From Aspidiotus rigidus (lineage: Eukaryota > Arthropoda > Insecta > Hemiptera > Diaspididae): 64,000 bases of DNA. Of the stretch, positions 10,020 to 22,659 are shown one piece after another. The stretch lies in the NCBI GenBank assembly GCA_035079385.1, contig JAVHKY010000028.1, forward strand, positions 7,254,001-7,318,000. The letters run 5' to 3'. Every line of letters starts with the position of its first letter. Position 1 is the stretch's first letter. A program made the translations under genes and the position numbers. The notes under the pieces were generated by a model that was not told the DNA's origin, did no database searches, and saw only the letters and a program-made list of their open reading frames with translations.

Positions 10020-13000
10020 TGAAAAACATTTCATTGATTAAGAGTCTAAAAGGTCTTAGGCAGTTTACATACTGCTTTGGGCAGATAACACATGCGGCGA
10101 AATTTTAAAAATTGTCTATAACACATACATTTCCAGAGCATAATAAATCGACTGCTAATCGCTGTAGTAGAGCAGTTGCGATGTTAGGTCGATTTAAAAT
10201 TCTGAGAAGTTGACTCGAAACCAACTTGGAATCTAAGTGACCAGTAAATGTTGACGTGGTTTGATACCAAAGTCTACTATACAATCAATTTTAAGTTGAT
10301 TTTGAATCGGTCTTGGTCAAATATAATACAGAAGTTGGCATCGATCGCAAATTAACGGTTGGTATCGTTCACCATGGAGATCCTCTTTAACTACTGGTTC
10401 GTTCCCAACATCTTGGAAGGATAAAGATACCGATAATTTAAGACTCGTTGTTCAGGACTGTAAGTATGTTTCCAAAACTTCTCTTGAAGTTTGGTTTTCT
10501 CCGTCAATCTGTACCGGTATCTTCGAGTAATACCTCTGAATTGTTTTTGGAGCGACACTTATGCACAAATAGTGGAGCACAATCCGAATAAATGATGTGC
10601 ATTGTTCGTATTTATCGGTCGTCTCTCGTCAAGTTACACTGACCCTCTTAACAAGTTCGTACTTTAATTTTCCATGGATTCGGTATGGAATTATTAACGA
10701 CCACGCGCGATGAACACCTACAAGTGAAAATATTTGAGAATGTTCACATAACGGAGTACATGATTTTAAATCATCGCGAAGCATTGTCTTCACTTTATTC
10801 ACTGTATTCCTGTCATTTTGTCATCCGCTTTTCAATGCTGGCCGAATCCACAACTTATCAAACCTGATTTTCAAAACGTTTTATCGCCATCCTCAACATC
10901 GTTTGCATTCCTTTCATCTTGTCATTCATAAAACTCGATTTCATTGAAATACCTCGATGAATGCGATGTTCATTCATTAAATAAATATTATATACTCGTA
11001 CGCGTACTCGTTTTTTCGTCACATATCTAAGCCTTTTTTTTTTTTTTTTTTTGTTACTCTCTTTCCTTTTATTGTTTTCAACGTGTTATTTGCACTTCAT
11101 TCTATACAAAGACACACCTATAGAACACTTGATATACACGAGTAATCGTATTAGTATAGCAATGAAAATCCGATCGTCGATTAATTTCTGAACAAGTTTC
11201 CGGATTCCTCTTCTTTTTTTTTCGCTCCCTTACAAGTACGATAACATTGTTAAAGGGGAGAAAATCGCTTTCATTACTCGTATACGCTATTAGGCGGATA
11301 AATTAATCTGTATTGACACATCGGGATGTAAATTTTTTTACGTGAAAGGAAAAAAAAAGTGGCTTGGAAAAAAAAAAGGGTGTAACATTGTTTTCCCCTC
11401 ATTGAATAACGTTTTTAAGTGCGAGAAAGGGAACGGAGAGACAAAATAAAGAAGCAAAAAAAAAAAAAAAAAAGAATTGCGGGAAAAAAAGAAGATAGGT
11501 GCGTTCGGATAGTGGAAAATCTCACTCAACTAAACAGTTCGTGTAACAGTTGATATTTTTTCCCTAATACTGTAGTACTAGCGAACATCGAGGCAACCCT
11601 TAAAATAAATATTGATGGATAGATTTACCAGAAAAGCACTTGTTGCGTTCTGCTTTCCGATAGGGGTTGACGGCGCGACGAGCCCCAACTATTTAGAGCT
11701 ATGTATTACCGATGGACGGTAATCGTCCTTTCCCAAATTACGGATAACAACGAGGGACAATTTTTTCTCTCTTTTCACGAGTCATTTTTCGACGTGTATT
11801 GCGTTAAAAAGCTGTATAATGCACGAAAAATACGCCCTAATGTTAACACTTCGGTTTGTGCACGCGTGTAACTTGTAAGCCGCCCTACGGTCATGTGTTA
11901 TCGGTAAATAATTTAGGGTCGATTATAAGCTAATAGGTGCGCTCTTCCTCACTGCCGCCTACAAATACGGTATTTACGTTTCGCTCAAATTAATTTTCCT
12001 TCGACGTGTATCTTTTTGGCGTCCGCTTTTATCAGTTTTTACATCAAAATATTATACCCGGGGTACTTCTTCAGGAAACGCATACGTATGCGTCGTTAGG
12101 TCCGTGTCTGGTGTCATTCGACTGTCTTCAAGAGGTATAATCGTTCGACCCTATACATACATATAAGCTTATCATTTTCGATCAACGGTCACACCAATTC
12201 GCGCACATTAATTACCCACTATACCCGATATTACTTATTATCGTACATTTTTGTCTCCCGGTAATCAGTTATTTGGATCATCGCGATGGTGTTTGAAAGT
12301 CGAACTGATACCCATATGGTAGAAGTACATGTGTGGAAGTGACCCTCATGACGGAAATCTAAAAAGCGTAACGCGGGGCATCGTATTGAAACCGAGAATG
12401 TTTTTCTTGAAAGAAGAAGAAGAAGGAAAAAAAACGCGCCATTTGAAAGAAACAATAACAATTCTATATCATGTTACTAATCGACTTGGAACGTAATAAT
12501 TATTATTACGGAGTTATGAATCTAAAGCTACGCGTAGGTACTAGATTTACTGGTAAAAGAGACGCGGTCAGGGTAGTTTTACAAAGGTTAACATGCGATC
12601 CTATGAGTTGAATTATTAATTTTTGTTTGAACTATCGGACCTTATTATTTTAAGCTGTTACTTCGTTAAAGGAATGGATGAGAAATTTTACAAAGATTTT
12701 GTGAACGACGAACTTCTTCCGCGGAAACGTAGTCCATCTAGGCTGATCTTGTCGCAGAAGCTGCTACCTGAGGGTAAAGAACCGACCCGGAGCTGGAACT
12801 TGGACCCGAGTGGCTCCCGAAGAATACCCTTGGACTCTTAGAAAGCGGAGCTGCTCCGAGTGGCTCCGAAAAAAGAGCTCTTGGTTTGACCCCTTCGCCG
12901 TTTTTGGCATCTGTAGTCAACCTAATGAGTCATAAGCTTGAGACAATAACATTGAAAATCATCCAACATCGACTTGAATGTCAAAGTTTAAAGCATTATG

Positions 13001-13040
13001 TGATTTGCACCTCGTTAGATTTATCTTGTGCATTTTTGTT
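10020..13040. other. Spacer with one TCGA-rich block
   Basis: At 10145-10390 the sequence is enriched in GTCGA/TCGAC motifs like those at 22.7, 23.1 and 59.3 kb. Homopolymers occur at 11038-11057 (T) and 11457-11474 (A). At 12740-12880 a GC-richer stretch repeats GAGTGGCTCC. No convincing exon was found. Confidence 0.4.
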
Positions 13041-13042
13041 TT

Positions 13043-13854
13043 TAGCGGGGAACCCGCTATCTTTTTTGTTGGGGATACTTTCAGGAAATTTTCGACCGCG
13101 AGCGAGGTTCATGACGTCACAGGTTGATGATATCACGGAGAGGGGAGGGAGACTTGGAAAAATTTCGACCTCGAGCTATAATATGATAGGAGGGGGACTT
13201 GAAAAAATTTCATCCTACAAGCTATATATACGATAGGAGTCGAAATTTTTCTGTTTTGCCAGAAGGCGGACGGCGCATGGCAAGTTTCTCAACAAAAAAA
13301 AAAAACAAAAAACTGGTCACCTGTTGAAAAATTTTCATTCACGAGCTATATTATAATAGAAGGGGGATTTAAAGAAATTTCATCCTCCAAGCCATGTAGG
13401 ATTCGAAATTATTTTAAGTTGAGAAAAATTTGATGCTCCAAGCTATATACAGTAGGAGTTAAAATTTAATAAGTTTTTCGCCGGACCACACACGGCGCGC
13501 TCGCGGACAGTGACGTCACTGAGAGGGGTGAGGAGACTTGGAAAAATTGCGTCCCCGAGCTGTATATGATAGTAGGGAGATTTGGAAAAATTTCGACTCA
13601 CAAGCTATATAAAATTTTCCCAAGTTTTTTACCGTACAGCGCACGGCAAACTTCTCAAAAAACCTATCATAAAACAGTTTCACTGTTAAAATTTCCACTA
13701 TTGAGCTATACATGATAGGAGGGGGACGACGTCTTCCTTCAAATCGCAGCTTGTTCAAGTTGTCACCTCATAATTTTCGGGACTTGGAAAAACCTCAAGC
13801 TCTAAGATTTATGAGATAGGAGGGGGAATCGGGACAGCGGCTGTCCCGATTCCC
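13043..13854 (+). mobile_element. Hairpin-ended minisatellite element
   Basis: Starts with a short hairpin, AGCGGG-GAA-CCCGCT (13046-13060), and ends with a perfect 14-bp stem and 3-nt loop (13824-13854). Between them lie degenerate tandem units of about 45-50 bp of the form GACTTGGAAAAATTTCGA plus CGAGCTATATATGATAGGAG. The same hairpin and the same units occur inverted at 28775-29671, and the hairpin alone at 53656-53670, so this is a dispersed family. Two TGACGTCA octamers lie inside. The terminal hairpin and internal tandem repeats recall Helentron-type non-autonomous elements, but no diagnostic ends were found. Confidence 0.55.
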
Positions 13855-14399
13855 ACTGCAGTAATGGCATCCAATTTTCACTTTTTTAGTGTTTTAAAAA
13901 ACCATCAGCTCCACTATAACCGACTAGAGCGTTAGAATCAGAAAAATTGAAAATAGAGTCTGAGGTCTAAGCGCCATATTTGTAAACTGGGACTTGGAAA
14001 TCCCAGCTCTTTCAAAGAAGGTAAATAGGTCCTGAAAGAGCCGAGAGCGCGTGTCTCAAAGCCGTAGCTCAATGTCATGAGAGAGGGCCGCTCTTTTGGC
14101 TCTTTTCGGAGCGGGTTGTCCACCTCTATTACTATCCTTCTGCTTATCTAGCTTCCCAAATAGCCCATGTAAATCTCTGCAAAGATCAATATGGTTATTA
14201 AACCCACTCTTTACGGTTTCAAGTCCGTAAATCCTGGCTCACCTTTTTCCGGTGTATTCATCGAGCTTCAATGACGACTATTTCAATGATTAAATCAAAA
14301 CAAGAACTGATAAAATAAATATACGCTTACAAAATCCGACAAAGGATACGTAGGCCTACATATTTTTCACTACGGTATCTTTTACTTTTACAATGGCTC

Positions 14400-15640
14400 A
14401 AGTAAGAGAGCCTGGTCTTCAAATTTGATATTTGCCATTAAAACGAATAGTGATCCCAGAAAGGACGTGTCGAAAGTTGTCGTATGTGGATGAAAGTTGT
14501 GCGCGTGGGACAATGAAATCATGGAAGTCGAACTCACTCTCAATTAGAGGGGTTCCCGTAGAGGGAGTTTTATCTTCTTCCAGCTGGCTTGGCAAGCGCA
14601 AGGGTGGCAGCCTGGAATTTGCCTGGGTTGTGCCTGCATCCATCTCAATGATGTCTGTTGTACCAGTGTTTCTGTTCGCTTTGCTTCCTCGTGCCGCTTA
14701 TATTGTGGAGGTTGCAGTTTTGGATATGCAAAGCCACTGTGGGAATGCAGTGATTCTGTTGAAGGAGTATCTCCAATCGGTAGCCTGCTGGGGATGACTA
14801 GCCTTGGAGGTATTTTCTTCTGTTTTTCATTTGGGGCTGGCATGTATCTCTCCAGTACTCTGGTTACTGTTGCCTCGATGATCTTCTGTAGTTCATCTGC
14901 CATGGCAGGAGGGTTTGGGGGTATGTCTACATTTGGGATGCTAGTCATTGCTGATGCCATTTTCAGCGTCTCGTTTTCGAGGAGAAGGTTGTTGATTTCA
15001 ACTCTTTTGGCAAGCTGCTTTTTTTCCTCCTCCAGTTTTTGCGGGGGGGGGGGGGAGCTTCTGTCTGAGGGTCTCTCTATCTGCTTGAACACATTCTAGT
15101 TTCACTATTGCTTCACTGTTTTTCCAGTGCAATGAACTTGGCATTGCTTTCTTTTAAGCAATGCATTGCCTGTTCCTCCTCTTTTTCTTCTTTACGTAAC
15201 TTAGTTCTGGTTTCTTCATTTTCTTTTTTCAGCTGTGTTACGCTGCGCTCAAGTTCTTCTATTTCTGCTAATACCTTGTTTCTACTCTCTTTTTCTCTAG
15301 CGAGTAGGCTTTGTGTTGCATCTGGCTTGTTTTTCAGCATGGTATTCATTTCGTTTAGTTTTAGCATAGATTCTTTTCGTCTGTCAAGAGGTTTTTCCCA
15401 TCAAGATTTTCTCCTTCTCCAGGTCTTCCGTCATTCCTTGCATTATTATTCCTAGCAGTCTCTTCTCGTTCTGGAGCCGTTAGATCCTCATCACTCATAC
15501 CTGAGTGTAAATTCTCAGTGCTCAATGCACTTGTTGTAGTCACCTTTTTGGCTTGGCTCTGAGCAGTTATCCAAGCCTTCATGTTTGCACACCTTTTAGC
15601 TCCTTTAGTTTCGCTGGGCAGAAGGGGCACATAGTAACTG
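14400..15640 (-). pseudogene. Coiled-coil ORF1-like retroelement remnant
   Basis: Three overlapping minus-strand frames read in series: 15361-15630, 15113-15367 and 14544-15092, with a short continuation at 14419-14643. The middle frame is a strong heptad-type coiled coil (EIEELERSVTQLKKENEETR). The next contains more Lys/Glu-rich helix, then a Pro-rich region. The layout resembles ORF1/Gag-like proteins of LINEs, and a similar helical frame lies at 53693-54115. At least two frameshifts and a poly-G run at 15043-15055 interrupt it. No reverse transcriptase accompanies it, so the family is uncertain. Confidence 0.45.
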
Positions 15641-15716
15641 AAAGTAATTGGGAGTTCGTTAAACTATTCGTAACCCAATTGCTTTATTTGTCCGAGGTGT
15701 AGTCTTGCCTTATTGT

Positions 15717-15747
15717 TTTTTTTTTTTTTTTTTTTTGGGGGGGGGGG
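15717..15747. repeat. Poly-T/poly-G tract
   Basis: About 21 T directly followed by 10 G. Its length may be unreliable in the assembly. Confidence 0.8.
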
Positions 15748-15942
15748 TATGATGGATATTGTTGCTGGAGCCATACTCATCTTTTGGTGCTTGGGCCGAC
15801 AGGTGTCTTCTTGCTGCTATTTCCTTGCAGGTCAGCTCGCTTATCTCCTACTGCTGCTTGAGACATGAAACATGATCTTCATTTATTTGGCTATGCCAAA
15901 AAATCTCTCTTCTTTTTATTATCATTGTTTCGTACCGGTACA

Positions 15943-16223
15943 TCATTTTTTCCACACCTGAATATATCCCCGCCTACCAAAAATTGGTTTCAATCCCGAA
16001 CTAAAATTAAAAGGCGGAATTGTCGTCGTCGTCGAAGTACTCGTGCTCGTTTCCATCGAGCTCATTAACGTCGTCGCCTCCTCCGTTGTTGACAAAGTAG
16101 ATATCAGCGCCTCCTCGACCGTTTTTGTCTTCAAATTTAGCACGAATAAACAGAGAAATAAGAGGAAAATGACGCACAAGACGATCAGACTGATGATCAA
16201 AGTAGTACAGATGAGCAATCGGC
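15943..16223 (-). CDS. Candidate host exon with transmembrane segment
   Basis: A minus-strand frame of about 93 codons preceded by a good 3' splice site: pyrimidine tract TTTCTGTTTCAG ending at 16224, with TTAAC upstream as a possible branch site. The exon begins with about 25 hydrophobic residues (LLICTTLIISLIVLCVIFLL and on), followed by a Ser/Thr/Glu-rich segment (STTEEATTLMSSMETSTST) and IPPFNFSSG. This fits a single-pass membrane protein with a mucin-like or stalk region. It may end at the TGA at 15943 or splice out at CAG|GTGTGG (15957/15958). No partner exon was identified and no family is recognised. Confidence 0.35.
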
Positions 16224-19200
16224 TGAAACAGAAAGTTAAGTAATCTCGAATTCATGGCCTGTTCGAATTAAAGAAACGTTCGCAACCGTGTTTTTTTTTT
16301 CATCTCGCAATTTATCTGCTTACTCTTTCACAACCACTTTATGGTTCTCGTATATTTTGCCTCGAAACAAAGGTCTGACCAATAGCGCACAGCGTTCTTC
16401 TTTTTATTTTTCATTTCTCATTTTAAAATACGGTGTTTAAAAAGTAATGCTTCAATTCAATTCAATGCATTCATCAGTTGGAGATTCAATCCTGTACCAG
16501 ATGGAGTTCCATTATATCTCCCGTAATTCTGACTTACTATGTGTTGTACGAAGTGGCTCATTCAGCTCCTTCTATGTATACAGGCTCCGTCAGGTCAAGG
16601 TCACTGATGACGTCATATTAAACTCTGAGTAAAATTTTTCCAGGTGCATTTATTAGATCAAAGCATTGATGACGTCATCGAAGAAAAATCTTTCCAATTT
16701 ATGACGTTTTGGGGACGGTTGTTCCAAAAGTAAACCAGCCGTCTTGTAAACATATGAAATGTTAAAATATCGCTCACATCCTGGTAGGATTTAAAAGAAA
16801 TTTCAATTTTGACTCCTTTCTGGAGGAGGAGACATAGCGTCAAGCTTAGATCTTCCTGGTGGTGACGTTCGGAGCTATCCTCTGTCATCTGGCTTGCAGA
16901 GTCCTTCAAGACATGGGCGAATAAATTATATAAGTCCCTACATTCATCGAATTCGTATTTCTAGATCTTTAGTCTTGTGGCTCGTAATTTTGCGCTTTGG
17001 GTTGCACAAATATCACTTGTATCCTCATGATTGCTCAATTCAGATCACAAATTTTCTGAGGCACTCATTGTTGAATGAAGTCACAGTATTGGTGACTCAA
17101 CCCTATTTGATTAGAAGGTGTAAGTAGTGCGCCTGTCCAATTCAGATATTTTTTCTCACGATAAGCTCCCTCTCTCTTCCTCAACCGACGCAACTGATCA
17201 GAGTTAGCAGCCTTAATCGGATTAAAAAGTGCTGAAGACATTGCTCCAATATGCCCATGAGGATCTAGTATAATGGATGATCACGAAAGTTCGTTAATTT
17301 GAAAGTTAATTGCGCGCTATTTCGATCACAACTCTCATGTACGTTTTCATTTCTCTTTTGGGTCGCGGAGAGAGGTTCGCCTCCCTTCTGTATTTTTGTC
17401 CCACCGTATTCTTCAATCACTACACGCCACTATTCCAGTGACGCGAAGCTAAAATACAATTAACGTCGAGCAAGTTTGAGTTATTACCGGAATATAGGTA
17501 AAATACATGAAATATGCTAATTATGATGAAGAAAGAAAAAATCTAAACGCAACTCCCCAATGACCGAGTTCGTGTGTTCTCAAGAGTACAGCAGGGCTTC
17601 ATCGAAGGAAAAAACAAGGTTTTATTCAGGCCGACGGCTTTGTTTATCCGCGTAATCTAAATGGCTTTTATAAATAATTCCTGTTTCGAGATAAACTAAA
17701 TAAAGGTATACACTCGGCGTACACTCACTTCGTCTCTCTATATCGAGCTTATTTTCGTTTCCCCAACTTTTTGCTGTCTGTGCGTTCGTTGAAATTAAGT
17801 TATTATGAAAAGTGATTTATCGGAGAGTGTGACGATAACATTATACGTTTTTTTTTTTTATTTCTCGTAATTTCCAAGACGTTAGTCAACAGTCCATAGA
17901 ACGCGTGACATTTTGGTTGGTTTCGGAAACAAAGACACACATATACGAATACATATATATAGTTAATGATACATGACTATGTTGCGAGACAGAGCCGCAA
18001 AACAGGTGAGCCTAATTCGGGAAACATTTGACATCGGACGTCGTAAGTGTAAATAACACGCCTATTTGAAGTATACGGGGTTCAAGTGGGTGAATTTCAC
18101 CTTACAAACCCCCCTTACGGAACGAATAGATTCATCAACGGTACAATTTTTGGGTAAGAAGTTCCCAATAAGATCAACGACTTAGAGGTTTCCGACTTCC
18201 GGAATAAGAAGTATATAGCAGTTTGTAAGCCGTTGTCTGGGGACTTGTAAGCCGGATGTCGTAATGTACATTCGACTGTGTGAATGTCATTCGAATCGTG
18301 ACGACTCCGTTGCGCTGCACTTACTTACGTGCGTAAGGAGGAAAATATTTTAAAAATCGAACAAAAAATGCATTTCAGATCGACTGCGAGAAAACGGGGA
18401 AAACTCGTTTCGAGCTGCATTTTCTGTAAATGAATGAAGGGGAAAAAATGCGATACCGCTGTAAGATAATGAGCACAGTTATACGTACTTTCTCGTTTGT
18501 TCTCGTAAACATCCACATCGAGATGGGTATGCGGAACAAGTAACCTAGGTTTTTCTTAATGAAAGGATGTTGGAAATTAACCGAAATTAATACGATATAT
18601 AAGAGATATAGTTTCAATTTAGGAATCTTCAGAATATCTTAATTACGAACGTATAGTTCGACTGGAGTTTGCGATGGCGTAAGGAAATTATGACTTCAAA
18701 GATGCTGTCGACGCTTTTAATTAATAAAATGACGTACAGCGCTGGATGGTCGAGGTCGTCTACACGTCGCGAATCATCGTCGTAGGTGGACATCCATTAA
18801 ATCGTTACAACTTGATGAATATAATGGTCTCCGATTAGAAGCGTATAGCAGGGGTTCTAGATGATGTGAAATCCATTTTCCAGATAATCGATAAGTACTA
18901 GAGAAACAGATCTTTTTCGTAAAATATCCGTCGAACGTCTGGTCTTAACTTCGAAAATTGGAAAAGTGGAGACCGCTCTCACAGTCCCTCATCTTGAGAC
19001 AATTTCATCACATTCTGATTCTTGTCAATAATGAATGATTCACGAAAGTGGACGGAAACTCGGAGAAAATAATTCTGGTCGGCCCAAATATGCGCACATT
19101 TGATTTAGACCTAATGATATAAAATCCATCAACGGCATGTGCATGTGTTTTCTTCTATTATTGTTATTATCATTTTCCCGTAAACTCAAAGTATACTGAA

Positions 19201-20480
19201 ACTAATTACTTTTCACCTAGCAAACGCTAATAATAACAAATTCAACGGCGAACGACGAACAAAGTAAATTTTAAGAACAATATATTTTCAGTTGATAATG
19301 AGCGATTCGTTGGTAACCTATTAGAGCGCGCAAAGTTAATTAAGCAAGTCTGTAAATTAAGGAGTAGATCTGGCAATCGTATATCTGTTAAATCGTACAC
19401 CGTATCGCATGGCCGCCTTAATTTAGGATAAACTGGGATGTAATTTACTTTCTTTCAACCATTAGCAGTAGTTGATAATTTTCGATACTATCTCGTAATA
19501 ATGTTCCGGTAGCTAGTTCGTCATTACCTTATATACCTTAGTATTCTGTGCACAAGAAAGACTATACGGCAATGAATCAGTGCAGTTTTCATGGCTGCGG
19601 TCCGCATTTACCATCTTCATACGGGGATGAAATTCTATGTACGATTACAATGGGTATAATATCATCCTTTTTCTCGGTACTCATATTTATTTATATTCCG
19701 AAGTTATTATTGCGAGAAATTGAAAACGTGTTTAAGTGACTTTGTCTAACGTGCCCGGTAAATTAGGTAAACTAAGTTCGAAAACGGGTATACAGAGGTA
19801 GAGCCAAACCAAAATGTACCGTTGTCCCACTCTGATAATTCGGTAACTCCCCAACGATAAGTGTTATTTTATGCAATACGTAACTGAACCTGAAATTGTT
19901 TGTACATTAACTGCTACATTTGGCGTAATTTGATAACATTTAGACCCATTTCCCATCATGTATATCATAATGAATGATTATAAGAAGTTGGCGTTGTTCA
20001 GAACATATATTTTTTGGAGGAAAGGAGACGACTTCGATGACGTCAAAGGGCACGCGACTTTCAGATGCACTCCAATGACTCGAGTGTTTATGTAGAGCAA
20101 ACATACTAGGCTGAGGAACCTTTGAAAGCACAAAAGCTTAGCTGAAATTCTGGTGGTTTAGGTCTGATGACAAAAGCAACGGTCAACATGAGACTCTACA
20201 GGCTTAGGGAATGCGCATGCAGATAAAATCAACTAACTCGGTTAGCCTAGTCTTGGCATGAGTGTATTTTAGGCAAGGTTTCCAAACTTTAGAAGATGGT
20301 GGACCGTACGAAAAATTTTAGAAGGTCCACAGTTCAATTTATCTCGAGCCCGGAAATCTTGTCGACCGCGCCCTGCCTTAGAAGCTTTCTTGCTTTTCTT
20401 AAAAATTCTTTTTATAATCTCTCCGGCCTCCCCAATTTGCGGCTCCAAGGCCCTCAGTTTGAATTAGACTATATCTATGA
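16224..20480. other. Host-like spacer, no gene recognised
   Basis: Two TGACGTCA octamers lie 62 bp apart (16608-16615 and 16670-16677) and a third at 20038-20045. At 17973-18005 an ATG followed by 11 open codons ends at CAG|GTGAGC, a possible tiny first coding exon, but nothing downstream confirms it. The rest shows only short random frames. Confidence 0.35.
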
Positions 20481-22007
20481 TAGTATAGGCAAATTAGGAC
20501 AATGTTGGAAAAAAAAAAACATTTTGCTGGAGCAAACGTTTCTTTGCTGAAAATGTTTCAAGATGTGGTCCTGAACAACATACTAAAAATCCCGGGGTTC
20601 GAGCCTCCCCCCCCCCAAAAAAAAAAAAAAAACTAGTTTTTCGCCTATATCGCGTGAAATTGAAATTGTATTAAAAAATGTTTCAAACAAAAATTGTTCC
20701 TCGTTAAATTTCCTACCAGATAACGTATTCAATTTTCAGCCTATACCAATTAGTGCCTTTGCAAAGGCCGTTCAAAAGAGTCCCAAAATCAGTTTTTCCA
20801 TTTATGTATCTCACAAAATTGAAATTTTATTAAAAAACGTTTCCAACAAAATTTGTTCCTCGTTGAATTTGATATAAGTGGAGCTATTCATCCTTCAGGA
20901 GGTTCTTTTTTAATAGGGGTTTAAACCCCCCAAGATTTAGTCTATTACTTATAATCTTGTCTGATTGAAATTTTATTAAAAAATGTTTGAAACAAAAGTT
21001 GTTGCTCGTCAAATTTCCTACGAAATAACGTATTCAATATTCAGCCTAGGTCAATTAGTGTCCCGTAAAAGCCTCAAAAGGCCGTTCAAAAGAGGACCGA
21101 AATCAGTTTTTCCATAGGTATGTTTCCAAAATTGAAATTTTATGAAAAAATGTTTCAAATAAAAGTTGTTTCTCGTTTAATTTCCTATCAAATGAACTAT
21201 TCAGCTTTCAGGATAGAGCAACTAGTCTGACCACGAGTCCAGTACTGATGACAATTCCTCAGTAATCACAGGCGAAGAGTATGACGAGAGCGAATAATAT
21301 CAAGTCCCACCAACCCAAATACAAAACTATGGTAAGTCGGCAGGCATGGGGTAAGATTCAGTTGAGGAACCTACAGGAAAAATATACCTAAGACACTTTT
21401 TTCATAGACTAATCACTCTATTCTGAAAGCTGAACAGCTCATTTGATGAGAAATTCAACGAGGAACAACTTTTATTTGAAACATTTTTTCATAAAATTTC
21501 AATTTTGGAAGATATATGGAAAAACTGATTTTGGTCCTCTTTTGAACGGTCTTTTAAGGCTTTGCCAGGACACTAATTGACCTAAGCTGAACATTGAATA
21601 CGTTATTTGATAGGAAATTTAACGAGGAACAACTTTTGTTGAAAACGTTTTTTTTAATAAAATTTCAATTTTGTGAGATATATGGGAAAACTAATTTTGG
21701 GACTCCTTTGAACGGCGTTTGCAAAGGTACTAATTGGTATAGGCTGAATGTTGAATACGTTATCTGGTAGGAAATTTAACGAGGAACAACTTTTGTTTGA
21801 AACATTTTTTAATACAATTTCAATTTCACGCGATATAGGCGAAAAACTAAATTTTTTGTGGTTCGAACCACCCATAAAAGAAGAAGCTCCAAGGGGGAAA
21901 CACGGGATTTTTAGTATGTTGCTTAGGACCACATCCTGAAACATTTTCAGGAAAGAAACGTTTGCTCCAGCAAAATGTTTTTTCTTTCTCCTTATTTGGC
22001 TACACTA
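20481..22007. mobile_element. Large foldback (long inverted repeat) element
   Basis: The left end (TAGTATAGGCAAATTAGGA) and right end, read on the minus strand (TAGTGTAGCCAAATAAGGA), are matching termini with TGA on both outer sides (20478-20480, 22008-22010). The arms (about 20510-21200 and 21425-21990) are reverse complements for some 600 bp or more. Both carry ACATTTTGCTGGAGCAAACG at the outside. Each arm is itself built of two to three degenerate units of roughly 190-280 bp with recurring TTGTTCCTCGTTAAATTT and CCGTTCAAAAGAG motifs. A unique centre of about 220 bp separates the arms. No transposase is encoded, so it is non-autonomous. Confidence 0.7.
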
Positions 22008-22659
22008 TGACAGAAAAAGTGGAAAATGAAAGTAAGATAAGGAATTGAACCTATTGTCAAATTGCTTCCGCCTATGACCTGCTTTCGGGGTGTACTTGGA
22101 TTTGTTGAGAATTTCCGTTTGATATGAATTCACTTTCTGAACACCCGCGCGATACTTTCCTGCATCCATTGCTTTTCCTTCGTTAGTATCAGCCACAACA
22201 AACGATTAAAGTCCTATATTTTAGAGGTGAGTGATTAATCTAGGTCACCGTGATATTTTCCTTTTGTCTTCGTTTGTCTCCTTCCCATCACAACTGGAAT
22301 ACAACATTGAAGACCTTTAATTGATTTCATTACAATAAAGAAAGCTCTTGAAAATATCAAAATTACTTGAGCACTATTTCAATAGAAAAATATTTGTACA
22401 AAAGTTGAATCAGCGAACAAATGACCTTTTGAGATGAAGGACGGAACAGAAATTGTCTTCAGATGAATGACACAGAGAAGTGTAATTAGAACTACAGTCT
22501 GTCAATCTTTAGGAGACCGTAGACCCCTCTAATGTTCTGTTGTTTTCTGCGGATCCCCTACCAAAAAATCGTGAACCTGGAATGCGTAGGAATTGTCACA
22601 AGATCTGCAGCATCTTTAGTTTGGCTCCTCAACTCTCCTGGTTCGTTGAACCATATCGA

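Noticed and set aside
17973..18005. Eleven-codon first exon ending CAG|GTGAGC
   Set aside because: Too short and without any supporting downstream exon or promoter; kept only as a remark.
20590..20606. GGTTCGAGCC as a tRNA T-arm
   Set aside because: No acceptor stem, D-arm or anticodon arm can be built around it, and it lies inside the foldback element.
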